DNA from: Pseudogemmatithrix spongiicola
Lineage (GTDB): Bacteria; Gemmatimonadota; Gemmatimonadetes; Gemmatimonadales; Gemmatimonadaceae
Assembly (NCBI RefSeq): GCF_030623445.1
Contig: NZ_CP130613.1
Span: 2,728,001 to 2,792,000 of the forward strand
DNA length: 64,000 nt
Direction: 5' to 3'
The translations under genes were made by a program, and so were the position numbers. The notes beneath the pieces are model-generated. The model did not search any database and had not been told where the DNA came from. It saw only the letters and a list, made by a program, of their open reading frames with translations. Shown here piece by piece: positions 34,301 to 49,300 of this stretch; the first letter of the stretch is position 1; every line of letters starts with the position of its first letter.

Positions 34301-37300
34301 CGCGTGCGCGTGCTTGATTCGCACGGCAATCCGGTGTCCGGCGCGAAGACGACGTGGATCGATCAAGGTGGCGGTGCCGTCCTCGCCGGGGACACGGTGC
34401 TGACCGATGCCAGTGGCTACGCCGAGAACACGGCGACGCATCCGGCGGTGCCGGTGGCGGCCAGCGCCGTCACGGCGTTCGTGATCGGCGGGGCGGACTC
34501 GCGGGACTTCTTCTACACCACGCTTCCGCTCGCGACGCGAGTGGCCGTGACCGCCGCCCCCGCGTCGACGATCGTGCCTGGGGCGGCGTTCAGCGTCGGC
34601 GCAGAGGCGCGTGACGCGCTCGGCAATCTCGCGAACGCGTACGGCGACTCCGCCACCATCAGCATCCGCACGGGCCCAGCCGGTGCGACGCTCGGTGGTA
34701 CGCTCACGCGCGCGATGGTCGCGGGCGCGGTCACGTTCACAGGGCTCAGCGTCGACCGTGCCGGGACCTATCGCCTGCAGGTGTCCTCGGCGGGCCTCAT
34801 CGCGGATACGAGCGTCACCTTCACGGCCGAGGCTGGCGCTCCGGACACCGTGGTCGTGGTGTCTGGCGACTTCCAGCTTGCCACGTTGCAGACGTCGCTC
34901 GCGAACCCGCTCGTCGTGGAGGTGCGTGACCAGTTCGGGAACCCCGTGCCGAACGTGAGCGTGGACTTCATGGCGACCTCGGGGGCCGCGAGCGTCACCG
35001 TCACACCGGTGCTGACCGATGCGGCCGGCCGCGCGGAGAGCAACGTCGTCATCGGGACCACGACGGATACGGTGCGGGTGTCGGCGACGGCGACCGGCGT
35101 CACTACGCCGGCGATCTTCACGGCCCTGCCGCAGGCTGGCGCGCCGGCGAACCTGTATCCGATCACGCAGCCGACCAACGTGGACGCGGGCCAGACGATG
35201 TCGGCCTTCGTCTTCCAGGTGCGCGATGGCTTCGGCAACGTCGTCCGCGCCTTCAACGACACGGTCTCGCTCGAGGCCGGCGCGCCGGCCTCCCTGCGCG
35301 TGCCGGGCCTGATCAAGGCCGGCGCGGCGGTCGTGGCAGTCAACGGCGTCGCGACCTTCAGCGCCGTGCGCATCGACTCCGCGGGCGTGTGGGACTTCAC
35401 GATCACCGCCAAGAATGGCCCGATCTTCACGTCGGACGCGTTCACGGTGACGGCGGGTGCGCCGAGCCTGCTGCTGAAGGCCGGCGGCGACGGCCAGACG
35501 GCGACGGTTGCGACGACCCTGGCCTCGCCGCTTCGCGTGCGCGTTACGGACGCGTACGGCAACGGCATCGGCGGCGTGACGGTGAACTTCAACGATCTGT
35601 CCGGAACGCTCGCGGGCTTCCCGCTCTCCATCGAGACGGACGCGGCGGGTGTGGCCGAGACGACGCCCACGCTGGGCACGATCGCGGGGAGCGTGGTGGT
35701 CGGCGCCTTCGCGGCCGGCCTCACGCCTGACTCCGTGCTCTTCACGCTCGCCGCGACGCCCGATGCGGTGAACGGCTTCCAGTTGGTAAGCGGCGGCGAG
35801 CAGACCGTCGCGGCGGGTGACACGACCGCGAACGCCTGGACCGTGCGGGCCAAGGACGGCTACGGCAACGCCGTGCCCAACGTGACGGTGAGCTTCGTGA
35901 CCTTCGACGACGTCGGCTTCACCGAGACGTCGGTGATCACCGACGCCAACGGCGACGCATCGACCAAGGTCATCGCGGGTCCGTCGATCGGCCTGAAGAC
36001 CGTGTACGCGCAGGCCGTCGGCGCCTCGAGCCTGACGACGACCGTCGAGGTCGTCGCCGGCATCGCGAAGTCGCTGAACATCATCACGGAGCCGGCGAGC
36101 GACACGGCCGGCGCGACGTTCACGACGACGTCCGTGCAGGTCCTCGATGCCTTCGGCAACCTGGTCACGACGGCTGGCACCGAGGTCACGCTCGCGGTGG
36201 ATGCGGCGCTCACCGCCGGGACGATCGAAGGCACGACGACGGCGACGGCGGTGGCCGGCGTCGCGTCCTTCCCTGGCCTGCGCCTCACGAAGTCCGGCGA
36301 GTACCGCTTCGTCGTCACGGCGGCCGGTCTCACGCCGGACACGACGGCGACGTTCGAAGTCTCGACGGCGGCCGCGACCGAGATGACCATCGTGAGCGGC
36401 AACAACCAGCCGACGGCCGTCGGCGCAGCGCTCGCGCAGCCCATGCGCATCCGCGTGCGCGACGCCTTCGGCAACCCGATCGCCGCGATCGGCATCGTCT
36501 GGGGCACGTCGGTGGGCGTGTCGCAGGTTGACTCGACGGTCTCGTACACGGATGCCGACGGCTACGCCGAGATGGGCCTGACGATGGCGACGACGCGCGA
36601 GGACCCGAGCGTCGAGGCTGCGTATGGCGACTTGCGCGTGACCTTCACGCACACCGGCATCGCCGCGGCGGCTGCGACGATGGAGATCACCGGCATGCCG
36701 GGCGACCGCGCGGCGGGCACCACGCTCTCGCCGATCACGGTGACGCTGCGCGACACCTATGGCAACGTGGCGACGGCGGCCACGGGGTCGGTGTCCGTGG
36801 CCTTGGCGACATCTCCCGCGTCGTCCACGCTCTCCGGCACGACGAGCGCGTCGCTCACGCTCGGCGTCGCGACCTTCAGCGACCTGGTGCTCACGAAGAC
36901 GGGCCAGTACGTGCTGCGCTTCTCGACGTCCGGCCTCGCCGACGTCGACACGGATGCGTTCTTCATCACGGCCGCGGCGCCCGATACGATCCTTGTGCTT
37001 TATGGTGACCCGCAGACGGTGGCCGTCGGCGGTACGTCAGACAGCATGGTCGTACAGGTGCTGGATGCCTTCGGCAACCCGGTGCCCGACGTCGTGCTCA
37101 ACTGGTCGAGCACCGTCGGCACCGCGCTGACCTTCGCCAGCACATCGACCGACGCCGACGGCCGCGCCCTCAACTACCTCGGCGTGGGCACGACGGCCGG
37201 CAACCTCTCCGCGTCGGTGGCCGGCGAGGGGCTCATCACGCGCAGCTTCGCCATCACCGCCAGCGCCGGCACGGCCGTCGCGCTGCGCAGCGTCTCCGCG

Positions 37301-40300
37301 CCCACCACGGCGACGTCGGGCGTCGCGGCTGACGCCTTCGTGATCGAGGCGGTCGACGAGTTCGACAATCGCGTGACGACCTTCACGGGCAACGTCACGA
37401 TCGCGAAGAACGTCGAAGTCAGCCCCAACGGCAGCATCGGCGGAACGTTGACCGTCGCTGCCGTGGCCGGTGTGGCCACCTTCGACGACCTGCTCTTCAG
37501 TGAAGCCGGGAGCTACGGACTGGCCATCTCGGCCGACGGGCTCACCGGGTTCAACAGCAGCATCAACGTCCAGGCGGGCGCGGAAGCCCGTGTGGCGCTG
37601 ATGTCGCAGCCGAGCAGCGGCACGGCGGGCACGGCACTCGACATGTTCCTGGTCCGCGTGACGGACGCGGCCGGCAACGTGGTCGGCGGATCGTCCGCGA
37701 ACATCAGCGTCGCGGTGGACGCGTCGCTCACGGCAGGCAGCCTCGGCGGCACCACCACCAAACAGATCGCCGAAGGCAGCGCGGACTTCCTCGACCTGGA
37801 GCTCACGGCGACGGGTTCGTACCGCCTCGTGTTCTCGGCGCCGGGGCTCGTGCCTGACACCTCGGCGAGCTTCGTCGTCTCGCCGGCGCCTGCATCGGCG
37901 GTCGCCGTCGTCGGTGGCAACATGCAGACCGTGACGGTCGGTACGGCCGCGGACTCTGCGCTCGCACTGCGCGTGACGGACGCGTACGGCAATCCGATCG
38001 TCGGCTGGAGCGTGGACTGGAGCGTGACGAGCGGGGCGGCCACGCCTGACTCGCTGATCACGACAACCGACGCGGACGGCGTCGCCCGGACGACGTTCCG
38101 CGCGGGATCCACCGTGGGCAGCATCCAGATCGAGGCGAACGCCAGCCTCGCCGGATCGGCTACGTTCACGGCCGAAGCGACCGCCGGTGCGGCCGAGGTC
38201 CTCGCAATCACGACGGCGCCGCTGGATGCGGTGGCCGGCGCGACGCTCGCGGGCATCGTCGTGCAGGCGGAGGACAGCCTCGGGAACGTGGCGACGGGCT
38301 TCACCGGAACGGTGACGGTCAGCATCGAAGCCGGAGGCCCGGCCGGCGCGACCCTCGGCGGCACGCTCTCGGCGAACGCGACGGCGGGTGTCGTCACGTT
38401 CAGCGACCTCACGCTCGACAAGATTGGTGCGTACCGGCTGCGGTTCACGGCGGATGGAACCACGCCGATCGTCAGCGACACCTTCAAGATTACCGCCGCC
38501 GCGGCGGACAGCTTGGTGTACGTCAGCGGCACCGGGCAGATGTTGGCACCGAACGGACAGGCGGCGGACAGTCTCGTCGTCCGCGTCGCCGACCGATTCG
38601 GCAACCCGGTCGCCGAGGTGCCGGTGTCGTGGGGCGTGAGCGTCGGCACGGCGCTGGTCTCGTCGTCGAGCGTGCTCAGCGACTCGTTGGGCTTCTCGAA
38701 GATTGCGCTCACGGCGTCGCAGTTCGCCGAGAGCGGTGAGGTGACGGCGGTCAACGCCGGGCTCACGGGCTCGCCGGTCACGTTCACGTACAACACGGGC
38801 GCCGGAGCGGCCGCAGCGCTGAACTTCAGCGTAAATCCGACCAACGCAGTGGCCGGCGAGACGCTCAGCAGCCTCGCGGTCGAGGTGGTTGACGCCTTCG
38901 GTAATCGCGTCACCGGCTTCACGGACCCCATCACCATCGAGATCTACTCCGATCCGGCACCGGCGATCTTCGGCACGACGTCCTTCGCGCCGACGGCGGG
39001 CCTTGCAACCTTCTCGGACCTTCGCATCGAGGCCGCCGGCACCTACCAGCTCCGCGCCTCGGCCGCGGGCCTGCCCGACTCGCTCAGCGCGTCGTTCACG
39101 ATCGCACCGGCGGCGGCCGCGCAGTTGGCCTTCGTCCAGGCGCCCACGACCGCGACGGCTGGTGAGGCGCTGTCACCCGCCGTCGTCGTGGCGGTGCGCG
39201 ATGCCTTCGGCAACGCCGTCGTCGCCGGCGGTACGACGGTGACGCTCGACCTCGATTCGACGGCGACGGTCGGACCGATCGGCGGCACGGTGAACCTGGT
39301 GTCCGAGGTCGGCTCGGGGCTCGCGCAGTTCACCGGCATCAGCTTGACGCTTGCCGGGGAGTACGCGTTCGTCGTGCGGTCCGGCGCACTGGCGGCAGAC
39401 ACCACCGACGCGTTCACGGTGGCGCCGGGTGAGGGCGCCTCGGTGGAGATTACCTCCGGCGACGGACAGTCCGGTGCGGTCGGCACGGCAATCGCGAATC
39501 CGCTCGCGATGACGGTTCGCGATGCCTTCGGCAATCCTGTCCCGAATACTGGGGTCTTCTGGTCCGTCAGCGTGGGCGGCGAGGCCGTCCTCGACTCGGC
39601 AGCGGTGTTCACGGATTCGCTCGGCGTGGCGCGCACGACCCTGACCTTCGGTTCGACCGTGCGGTCCTTCACCGTCACGGGCTCGGCGGGCGACGCAGGA
39701 TCGGTCAACTTCTCGCTGAGCGCCGTGAACGCGCCCGCCGCGACACTGACGACGGCATTCGAGCCGGGGCTGACCCTCGCCGGAGCGACACTCGGGTTGG
39801 CGGAGGTCGACGCACGTGACTCATTGGGCAACCAAGCCCTGGACTTCGTAGGCGAGGTCTCGGTGGTCGTGGACAGCGGCCCCAGCGGTGCGACGATCGG
39901 CGGCACGACGACCGTCAACGCGGTCGCCGGACGTGCATCGTTCAGCGACCTCTCGCTGAGCGTCGCGGGCGCGTACCGCCTGCGCTTCACGGCGACCGGG
40001 CTCGACAGTGCTGTGTCGAACACGTTCACCGTGAGCGCAGCGGCGGCGGTCAACATCGCGATTGCTGACGGCAATGCGCAGACCGGGACGGTGAACACGG
40101 CGCTCGGTGCGCCGCTCGTCGCGCGCGTGACCGACGCCTTCGGCAACCCCGTCAGCGGCGTGAGCCTGACGTGGACCGCCTCGCCCGGCGTGACCCTCGG
40201 GGAGTCGGCCATCGGTACGGGGCTCAACGGCGAGATGTCGCAGGGCGTGACGTTGGGAACGACGGCGGGCAGCTACTCGGTGGTGGCTGCCATCTCCGAC

Positions 40301-43300
40301 TTGCCGGACTCAAGCGTCACCTTCACGATGACGGCCGAGGCGGGCGCGGCTGCTGCACTGGTCGTGACCAGCGCGCCGACGACGGCAACCGCGGGTGACA
40401 CGGTCGTCGTCCGGGTCGAGGCCCGGGATGCCTACGGCAACCTCGCGACCTCGTTTACCGGGAACGTGAGCTTCGGGCTAGACGACCAGGTCGCCCAGTA
40501 CACCGTTACCGCGCCGCTCACCGCGGCGGGTGGTGTGGTTGAGTTCACGGATCTCGTCTTTGGGGACGCAACGACGTTCAATGTGCTCGTCGGTTCGCTT
40601 GGGCTCGCAGACGTAGGGTTCTCGGTTGCGGTCTCCGCCGGCGCGGCGGCGCAGCTGCAGCAGGTCTCCGGCATGGGCCAGAGCGGCTTCGCGACGCTGC
40701 CGCTCGATACAGCGTTCACGGTACGTGCGCTCGATGCCTTCGGCAATCCGGTCAGCGGCGCGTCGGTCGACTGGACGGTACTCGCGGGCAGCGGTGGGGG
40801 CCTCGTCAACGGATCCGCGTCCACGGGCACCACGACCGACGCCAGCGGCTACGCGTCCGTGAACTTCACGGCTGGCACCACGATCGGTTTGCAGACCGCG
40901 CGCGCAGTACTCGCGAACGCCGACAGCGTGGAGTTCGACGTGTCCGTAAGCGAGCTGATCGGCAACGCCGTGTGGACGGGCAACGCCGATACCAGCTGGA
41001 CGAACAGCGCGAATTGGATCGGCGGCATCGTGCCGACTGCGTTCGACTCCGTGTACATCCCGTCCGGTCGCCCGACGTATCCCGTGCTGATTGGCGACGT
41101 CGCCATGACCAAGCTGGTGATCGATGACGGCGTGACGGGCTTCGACATCGGCAGCTTCAACGTGACGGTCAGCGGCAGCATCCGTGCGCCGGCCACGTCG
41201 GCGTTCGCGTTCACCGAAGGCACGGTGATCGCCAACGGCAGCGGCGCGCAGACGATCAGCGGCGAGTTGCCGACGCTGACCATCGAGAACGGCCGCTACG
41301 CCGTGACGCCGCAACCCGGCCACGCGCTGTTCATCAACGGCGAGCTGGCGCTGCAGAGCGGCGGTCGCCTGGTGATGGACGGCGGCGACTCCGTCGTGGT
41401 GAACGGTGGCATCCAGACCTTTGACACGGCCGGGCTCGAGCAAGCGGCCGGCTCCTCGATCTCGGCACAAGGCGATGTCGTGCTGGCCGGCGTCACCGGC
41501 GCCGGCGTGCTGACGGGCGGCCGCCTGTACGTGCGCGGCGCATTCAGCACTACCAATGCAGATCCGGGCACGTTCCGGCCTGCCGCCGAGCACGAGACGC
41601 ACTTCACGGGCAGCAACAACAGCATCACGCTGGCGGCGCCCGACGTCGCACTGGACACGAGCTGCGCGCTGCAGTGCTTCGGTGTCATCGTGGCCACTTA
41701 CGCCGGCTTGAACGATGTCCTCGACATCAACAGCCACGTGAAGGCGCGGCGCTTCGACGTCCAGAACTTCCGCTTCCGCGCGCCGAACCACAGGGTCATC
41801 GCCGGGGCGGGCTCCGCACTGGTCTCCGACTCGCTGGGCGTGAAGACGCTCGCGTTCATCGATCAGATGCCGACGCTGGGCGCCGTGGCCGTCATCGACT
41901 CGGCCATCGTAGCCGCCGGCGCGGGTACGCTGCCAACCGGCCTCACGGCACTGATCTCGGTGCAGGGCTACTTCTCCATCAACGGCACGCACAACGGCGA
42001 CCTCGACGTCTACGACGGCGGCGTGCTTGACGTGGTGGGATCGGCAGCCGCCGTGACGGGCACGTTGTCTACGAGCACCAACGGCTCGCTGCGCATGGCG
42101 GACGCCGGCGACGTGCTGACCGTCGGTGGCAACGCCGTGTTCAACGGCGCGGCCAGCGACACCGACCTGACGGCCGGCACGCTGCGCGTGGCGGAGAACT
42201 TCACCGCCAGCGCAAGCGCGTTCATCGCGACGCCGTCGCACACGGTCGAACTCTACGGCGCGGTGGAGTCGTCGCTCGACTTCTTCGGCGGCTCCGGCGC
42301 GACCGACTCGCGGTTCGGCCGCCTGCTGCTCAACAAGCAGAACGGCCTCGCGCTCGGCGGCGGCGCGGTCTTCGTGGACGGCCAGCTCGAGACCGTCGGC
42401 ACGGAGCAGCGCATCATCGGCGTCGGCACGCCGCTGACGATCCGCGGCGCACAGATCGGCGGGCTCCTGCTCTCGGATCTGCCGCTGGTGATCCTGGACG
42501 GCGCGGCGGTCACGCAGCTCGACAACCTGGAGTTCGCGGACAACCAGGACGGCGTGACGCAGCTGCGCATCGAGCGCGACTCGCTCGAGGTGCCGATCAA
42601 CACGCCGGTGTTCGATACTGTGGCGACCAACCCGACCTATCTCGAGCTGGTGGATGCCACGGTGGGACCGGAGTCGCTCACGGTCACGGTGGTGAACCCT
42701 GCGCCCGAGTTCCACGTCGGGCGGATCGTCATCGGGAGCCGTGCGACGCTCAGCGGGTGGAGCCCGTACGCGTTCCTCGAATGGACGAACGGCGGCGGAA
42801 ACCGGCAGTGGAACAACCCCGCCAACTGGTCTGCGCCGTATGTACCACAGCCCGGTGACTCCGTGTACGTGTCGGGCGAGCAGCCACCGATCATCCAGTT
42901 CCCGGCCAGCGTCCGCGCGCTCGTGAGCACGGCCTTGTTCCCAATCGATGTGCAGGCGCCGCTGACGGTCAGTGAGCGTCTGATCCTGCCGGCGACCAAC
43001 GGTGCCGCCTGCGCGGATTCCGGCGTGGTCCTGAAGTCGGCGCCTGCTGCGCTCAGCATCGCGGGCGACCTGCAGTGCGGTCTCGTGGCCACGGCGGGTG
43101 CGGTCACCCTCACCGGTACATCGGCGATGGACTCGCTGGTGATCGGCGGCACAGCCAGCGTGACGCCCGATGGCAACGAGCTCACCGTGAGGCAGCGGCT
43201 CGTGACTGCCGACAACGGTACGCTGGTCATGGGCAACGAGGTGGACATCGTCCGGGTGTTCGGTCCTGCCGTCTTCGGCTCCACGCCCACCGGCGGCACT

Positions 43301-46300
43301 CTCACGCTCGGACGCCTCGAACTGCACGACAGCTTCACGCAGTCGGGCTCGGCGACCGCGTTCCAAGGCGGAGCGAACCACATCACGGCGCTCCTGCGCA
43401 GCCAAGACATGCCGGTCACGTTCGCCAACCCCGACTCGAGCGCGGCGGGCTCGCACTTCGGCAGCGTTGAGGTGGCGCTCGACGAGGGCGGCACGCAGGT
43501 GCAGCTCGGCTCGGACATCTACGTGAACGGCGTCCTGCGGGCGCCGCTCAGCGCGAACTCGCGCGAGATTGCGGCACTGGCAACCTCGCGGACAGTCGTC
43601 GCCCGCGGTACGGAAGTGCCCAGTGGCAGCAACCTCGGCTTCTACAACGTGGCGCTGCGCATCGCCGAGGGTGCGAACCTCGACCCCGATCTCTACAGCA
43701 TCGGCTTCTACGACATGCCGGACGCGGTGACGCAGATGGAGGTCGTCCGCAGCAACGGCATGCACACCTTCCACAACTTCGAGTTCGACACGGCTGCGGT
43801 CGGCGCGCTGCTGTTGGTGGCCCGCGACGCGGACAGCACGGAGAACGGCCAGCTCGAGATCACCATGGTGAATCCCGACCCGGCCTTCAACTTCTTCCGC
43901 ATCGACAACCCGGGTGCGGCAATCTACGACTGGCCGGACTTCCCGCAGTTCGTGTGGAACGGCAACGTCAGCGACGAGTGGTCGAATCCAGGCAACTGGG
44001 ATGACGGCGTGGTGCCCTTCACCGGTGTTCGCATCGAGATCCCGGTCACCAGCCGGCTGCCGGCCGCCATCCCGGCCGGTACCTACGGATCGCTGGACGT
44101 CTATGACCTGGGGGCGGGCATCAACATCGACGGAATCGTCACCTTCCGGGGCAGCGTGAATGCCCCGACCGGTGGCGAGGCCGGACTGTTCTGCGGCAGC
44201 AACCCCGCCAATCGCATCATCGTGGACGGCGTCAATGACGAATCGTCCATCAGCGGCAACATGTACTGCGCCGTGCAGGTCATCAACGGAGCCGTCGGTG
44301 TCAACGGCGACACGCGGACGCGCTTCATGCTCGTGTCGGACAACGGTGGGCTTGACCTCGGCGTCTCGACACTCACCATCGACAGCACCTTCACCACGCA
44401 GACAGGCGGCACGCTGACCATGACGGAGGCCGATGCCCGCCTCGTCGTGGGCTCGCGGGCCACCTTCGACGGCGGCAGTACGACGGGCCTGCTCACCGCG
44501 GGCATCATCCGCACCGGCACCGGGCTGGTCCAAGAACAGAACGGCGTGCCCACCTCCTTCGACGCGAGCGGCACCCATACCGTCATCGTCGATAACCAGT
44601 CCTGCCTGTCCTGCGGTCCGGTGGTCGTCGGGCTGAACTATCCGGCGCAGTCGGGCTTCCAGAACCTGCAGCTCGACGCCGGCGATGTCTCGGGCAACGG
44701 CGTCGCGCTGACCGTGCGCGGCGATGTCACGCTTGGCACGTCTGTTTCGTTCGACAACAACAGCGAGCTGCGCGTGGACGGCAGCATCAGCGGCGATGCC
44801 TCGACGTCGATCCAGCTCAACGCCGCCGCGCTCCGACTCGGCGGCGACTGGGACTTCTCCGGCAGCTGGATCGGCGGCACGCTGCAGCTTGTCGGTACGG
44901 CACAGTCGCTCATCCCGCAGCGCACGTACACGATGCCGATCGTGATCGAGGGCAACGTCAGCCTCGGCACGAACGTCGAGGTCAGCGCACCGTACAACCT
45001 CGGTTCGTCGCTGGTCGTGCGGAACAGCGGGTCGATGACGATCGCACCGCCGGGCTTGGTGGCGGCGGTCTTCGTCGAGGGCGTGTTCGCCGTCGAGGAC
45101 AGCGCCACAGTCACCATGCAGTCGGCGAGCGGATCCCTGACCGTGGAGGACACCGCACGATTCGATGGCGGCGATACCGACGGCCTGCTGACCGCCGGCA
45201 CGCTGAGCCTCGAGGGCGATCTGGTCGTCAGCGGTAAGCCAGGCGCGCTCCGCGGTGGCCCGGGCTTCACGACACGGTTCACCGGCACTGGGGCGCAACG
45301 CGTCTCGTTTGCGCTGCCCGGGTACGACCCAGGCGCCTCGCACCTTGGCGACATCGAGGTTGCGGGTGCCGAGGCCATCTCGCACGTCACCTTGGCCACC
45401 GACGTGTGGGCCACCGGTCAGCTGCGCACCGGCAGTCCGAACGCACCGAACCGCATCGTCTCGAACGCGACCGACGATCGCTGGCTGCGCCTGCGCGGCC
45501 TCAGCGTCATCGACTCGCTGACGCTCGATGGCATCAGCGTCCGCGTGGACGATGGCGATGTCGCAGGCGTCGTGGCCGGGCTGCGTTTCCTGAACCTCGA
45601 CGGCTCGGCGATGCCCAACCTCGAGTTCAACCGCGCCGGCGGCACGGTCCAGCTGGCAAACACCAGTTTCGACACTGGCGCCGGCTTCACGGGTGACTTC
45701 CTCGTTGCCCGGGATACCGACACCATGGATGATGACACGTTCACCATCGAGGTGACCGGTACGACTACCCCGGCTGCGCACGCAGGTCGCGTGCTCTTCG
45801 AGAACGGCGCCATCCTGGAGAACTGGCTCGAGGAGGTTGACTTCATCTGGACGGGCGCGGTGAACGAAGTCTGGACCAACCCCGCCAACTGGAGCTCCTT
45901 CGCGGTGCCGACGGCGACGGACTCGGTGTTCGTCCCGGCCACCGTCATCACCATGCCGGAGATTGCGCTTCCGGCCACGGTGCGGGCCTTGGTGTCCGAG
46001 AAGGACGACGGCGCCATTCTCGTCTCCGGCGCCACGCTGACCATCACCGAGTTGTTGAGCATGCCGGCCAACGACGGCCTGACCTGCGGCGTTGGCGGCC
46101 GGATTGCGCTGGTCGGGAACGCCACCCCGGGCTCGGTCGGCGGCTACCTCGATTGCGAGCTGCGCGTGCGCAGCGGGACGTTCTCACTCGCGGCAAATAC
46201 CCTCGTCGCCCGCGACCAGCTGCTCATCGACAGCACGGGCACCTTGGCGGTGGGAGAACGGACCCTGACGCTGGGCGAAGGCGTGGATCTCGTCGTGGCG

Positions 46301-49300
46301 GACTCCGGCCTGCTCCAGATGACCGACGCCGCCGGGTCCGTGCAGGCGGCCGCCGACGTGACGTTTGGAGGTCGCGGCAGCGCGGGTGCCCTGACCGCCG
46401 GGTCGCTCGACGTGGCCGGAAACTTCACACAGACGGGCTCGTCCGAGGCCTTCGCGGCGTCGAACAGTCATCGGACGCGGCTCACGTCGACGACAGCGAC
46501 GATCACGTTCGCGACGCCTGGCGCAGCCGCCTCGCATTTCGGCTCGCTGCAGGCCATGGAGACCGGCACCAGCGTCACCCTGAACTCCGACGTGTACGTC
46601 GCGGTCAACCTGACGACCGAGAGCGTCAATGCGGACTTCATCGGCGGCGGGGGAGTGAACCGACTGATGCAGACCGGCGGCATCCGGAACGGCGGCGCGG
46701 GCACGTACTTGAGTAACGTGCGCGTGCGGTTGGTGGATGGTGGGACGGACGACATCGTCAATCTGGTCTCCTTCTCCTCGATGGATCCCACCGTCACGTA
46801 TCTCACCGTGGACCGCGCAGGCGGCACCACCTCGTTCCCGAATCTCTCGTTCGGCCCCACCCCGACCACCGGCCGCTACCTCGTGGCCCGTGATACGGTG
46901 TCGGATGCGTCTGCGCTTGTCGTGGCGTTATCCGTCGTGAACCCGCAAGGACACAGTGGCTATATCGAGGTGCAGAGCGACGCCACGATCTCGGGCTGGG
47001 ATGAGTTCGCCCAGTACACGTTCCTTGGCACGGAGGACACCAATGCCGGCAACCCGGACAACTGGGATACGGGCGTGCTTCCGGCGCCCACGTCGAACGT
47101 CCGCTTCGACAACGCGTCGGGATTCGGACCGGTCAGTCTCAACGGCGTCTCGTACCGCAACGTGTCCTTTGCCTCCGGCGCACAGGTCACCATCGACGGC
47201 GTGGTCAATGCCCAGAAGGTCCAGTTCGAGTCTGCCCCCAGCTGCACGGGAGCCGGCAACATCATCCTGACGCCTGCCGCGCAATCCAGCGACAACCTCG
47301 TGGGCTCCGCCCCGAGCTGCGCCGTGACGCTGATCGGCGGCACGTCCTTCGTCACCGATACGATCGCGCTTCGGGCAATCATCGTCGGCGCCAGCGCGCA
47401 ACTGTGGATCGGCAACACGGCGGATTCGCTGGCGCAGATGACGCTCGCGGACAGCCTGGCGGTGCTGTCTGGCGGTGAGCTGCACCTCCGATATGAAACC
47501 TCGGAGATGACGGTCGAAGGTCAGGCACGCTTCGCCGTCGGCAGCTTCGGTCTGCTCGACAAGGGAACGCTTAATGTCTGGGACTCGCTGCGCAGTGAGG
47601 CATTCTTCACGTTGGGCTCCACACGAGTGGTGCTCGGTGATCCCGCGGCACCGTCGTCATTCTCCATGAGCATCGGTGCGGAGCCTGGCCGCAGCATCGA
47701 TAGCCTGTTCGTCCGCGAAGGCACGCTCAACATCGTCGACTCAGCGACGGTGAACGAGTTCATTGGGGTGCTGGGTTCGGGGACCACCATCACCGGCGAC
47801 CGCCTGCGCATCGGCACGGGCGACGACGCGCAGCCTAGCTTGCGCTCCGATGGCACCCTGGCGCTCACGGAAAGCGATGAGCTGACCGTGAATCACCTTG
47901 AGGTCTACGGCTCGCTCGGCAGCGTCGGCAGCTTCAACGTCGACACGGTGACGTTCCTCGGGCAGACGATGGGCACGCAGCAGATTCCCGCCGACGACGG
48001 ATCGGGACTCGGCGCGGCGAACTACAACTACAACCTCATCCGCGTTGCTGGAAGCGCAGTCATGCAGGGCGCGGACAACACGCCGGAGCCGTCCTACACC
48101 GTCCTAACGGGCATCCGCGTCGTCGACGGTGGCGGCCTGCTGGTGGCCGGCACCGGCGACTACCCGGTGACCGTCGACATGCCCACCGGTGGCGACCTGA
48201 TCGTCGATGGCTACGGCGCCTCGCTGATCCTCGACGGCCAAGACACGCATATCATCACGGACTCCGTGTTCATCCGGTCCGATGCGCAAAGCATCCTCCA
48301 AGGCACGAACACGAGCCTGACGATTGGTTCGGACCTTATTCTCGAAGGTCTGAACGGGAATAGCACCATCCTCAATGCGAACGGCACTGGCCATGTCACC
48401 CGGTTCACCGGCAACGGGACCATCCGGATGGGCGAGGGAACCGGCGCGTCACAGCTCGGCATCGTGGAGGTCCGAGGCGGAACCACCACGACGCTGCTCA
48501 CCGATCTCTTCGTTCAGGTGAGTATCGGCCGCGAGGGTGCCACAGCCGGGACGATCACGTTCCGCAGCGCGAATCCCGGCGTCGATAGCACGCCGCGCAT
48601 CCTGACGTTCGGCACCGACTTCGTGGGCGCCGAGGGCGCCGTGGTGATGCGGAACGTCGGCTTCCTCCTCGAGTCCAGCGAGGTGCAGCCCGGCAACGGC
48701 TTCGCCCTCGACAACGTCACGTTCCAACAGATGCACCCGGAGGCGACGTTCCTGTACGCCAACTTCAAGGACACGCAGACGCCGACCTTCAACGACATCA
48801 CCTTCGACTCGCCGGTGGGCGACGGCGCATACTTCTTCTTCGACAATACCGACGTCACCGGACTGCCGACAGTCACGTTCGTGAACGCCTCGCCGAGCCT
48901 CGATTGCTTGACGGGCACCTGTGAGCCTGGCGATGTCGCCCCCAGTGGGATCTCGCCGACGGCGACGTACATCGAGGAGTTCAGCACAGTCTGGGACAAT
49001 CCGGCGCACTGGAGCACCGGCGCGGTGCCGGACGCGAACACGAACGTCATCATCCCCGCCGGAAAGTTCGCGGCGCTGTTCAGCGACGCCTCGGCGAAAT
49101 CGGTGACGGTCGAGAGCGGCGGCACGCTGGGCTTCGGCGGCACACTGTCCTTGAACCTGTGGGGCAATCTCGACGTCCAAGGCGAGGTCACCGGCTTCAC
49201 AGGAACCGTCCGGATGCGGCACGTGCCTGGGGGCAGCACGCTGAGCGTCCAGGGCTCCATGGAGACGAAGCTGGAGATCGCAGCCGGGCTCGGTGGCTAC

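Noticed and set aside
26638-36652. Minus-strand frames of 804-974 codons opposite lipoproteins 2 and 3 (26638-29562, 31295-33709, 33827-36652)
   Set aside because: Same antisense effect of high GC; no start signals, no domains, and they mirror the Ig repeats opposite.
40478-45781. 1,767-codon open frame on the minus strand opposite the giant lipoprotein
   Set aside because: Composition is Arg/His/Val/Ala-rich with no recognisable domain, as expected from reverse reading of GC-rich Gly/Ala/Thr/Val codons. The plus-strand frame has coherent domains throughout.
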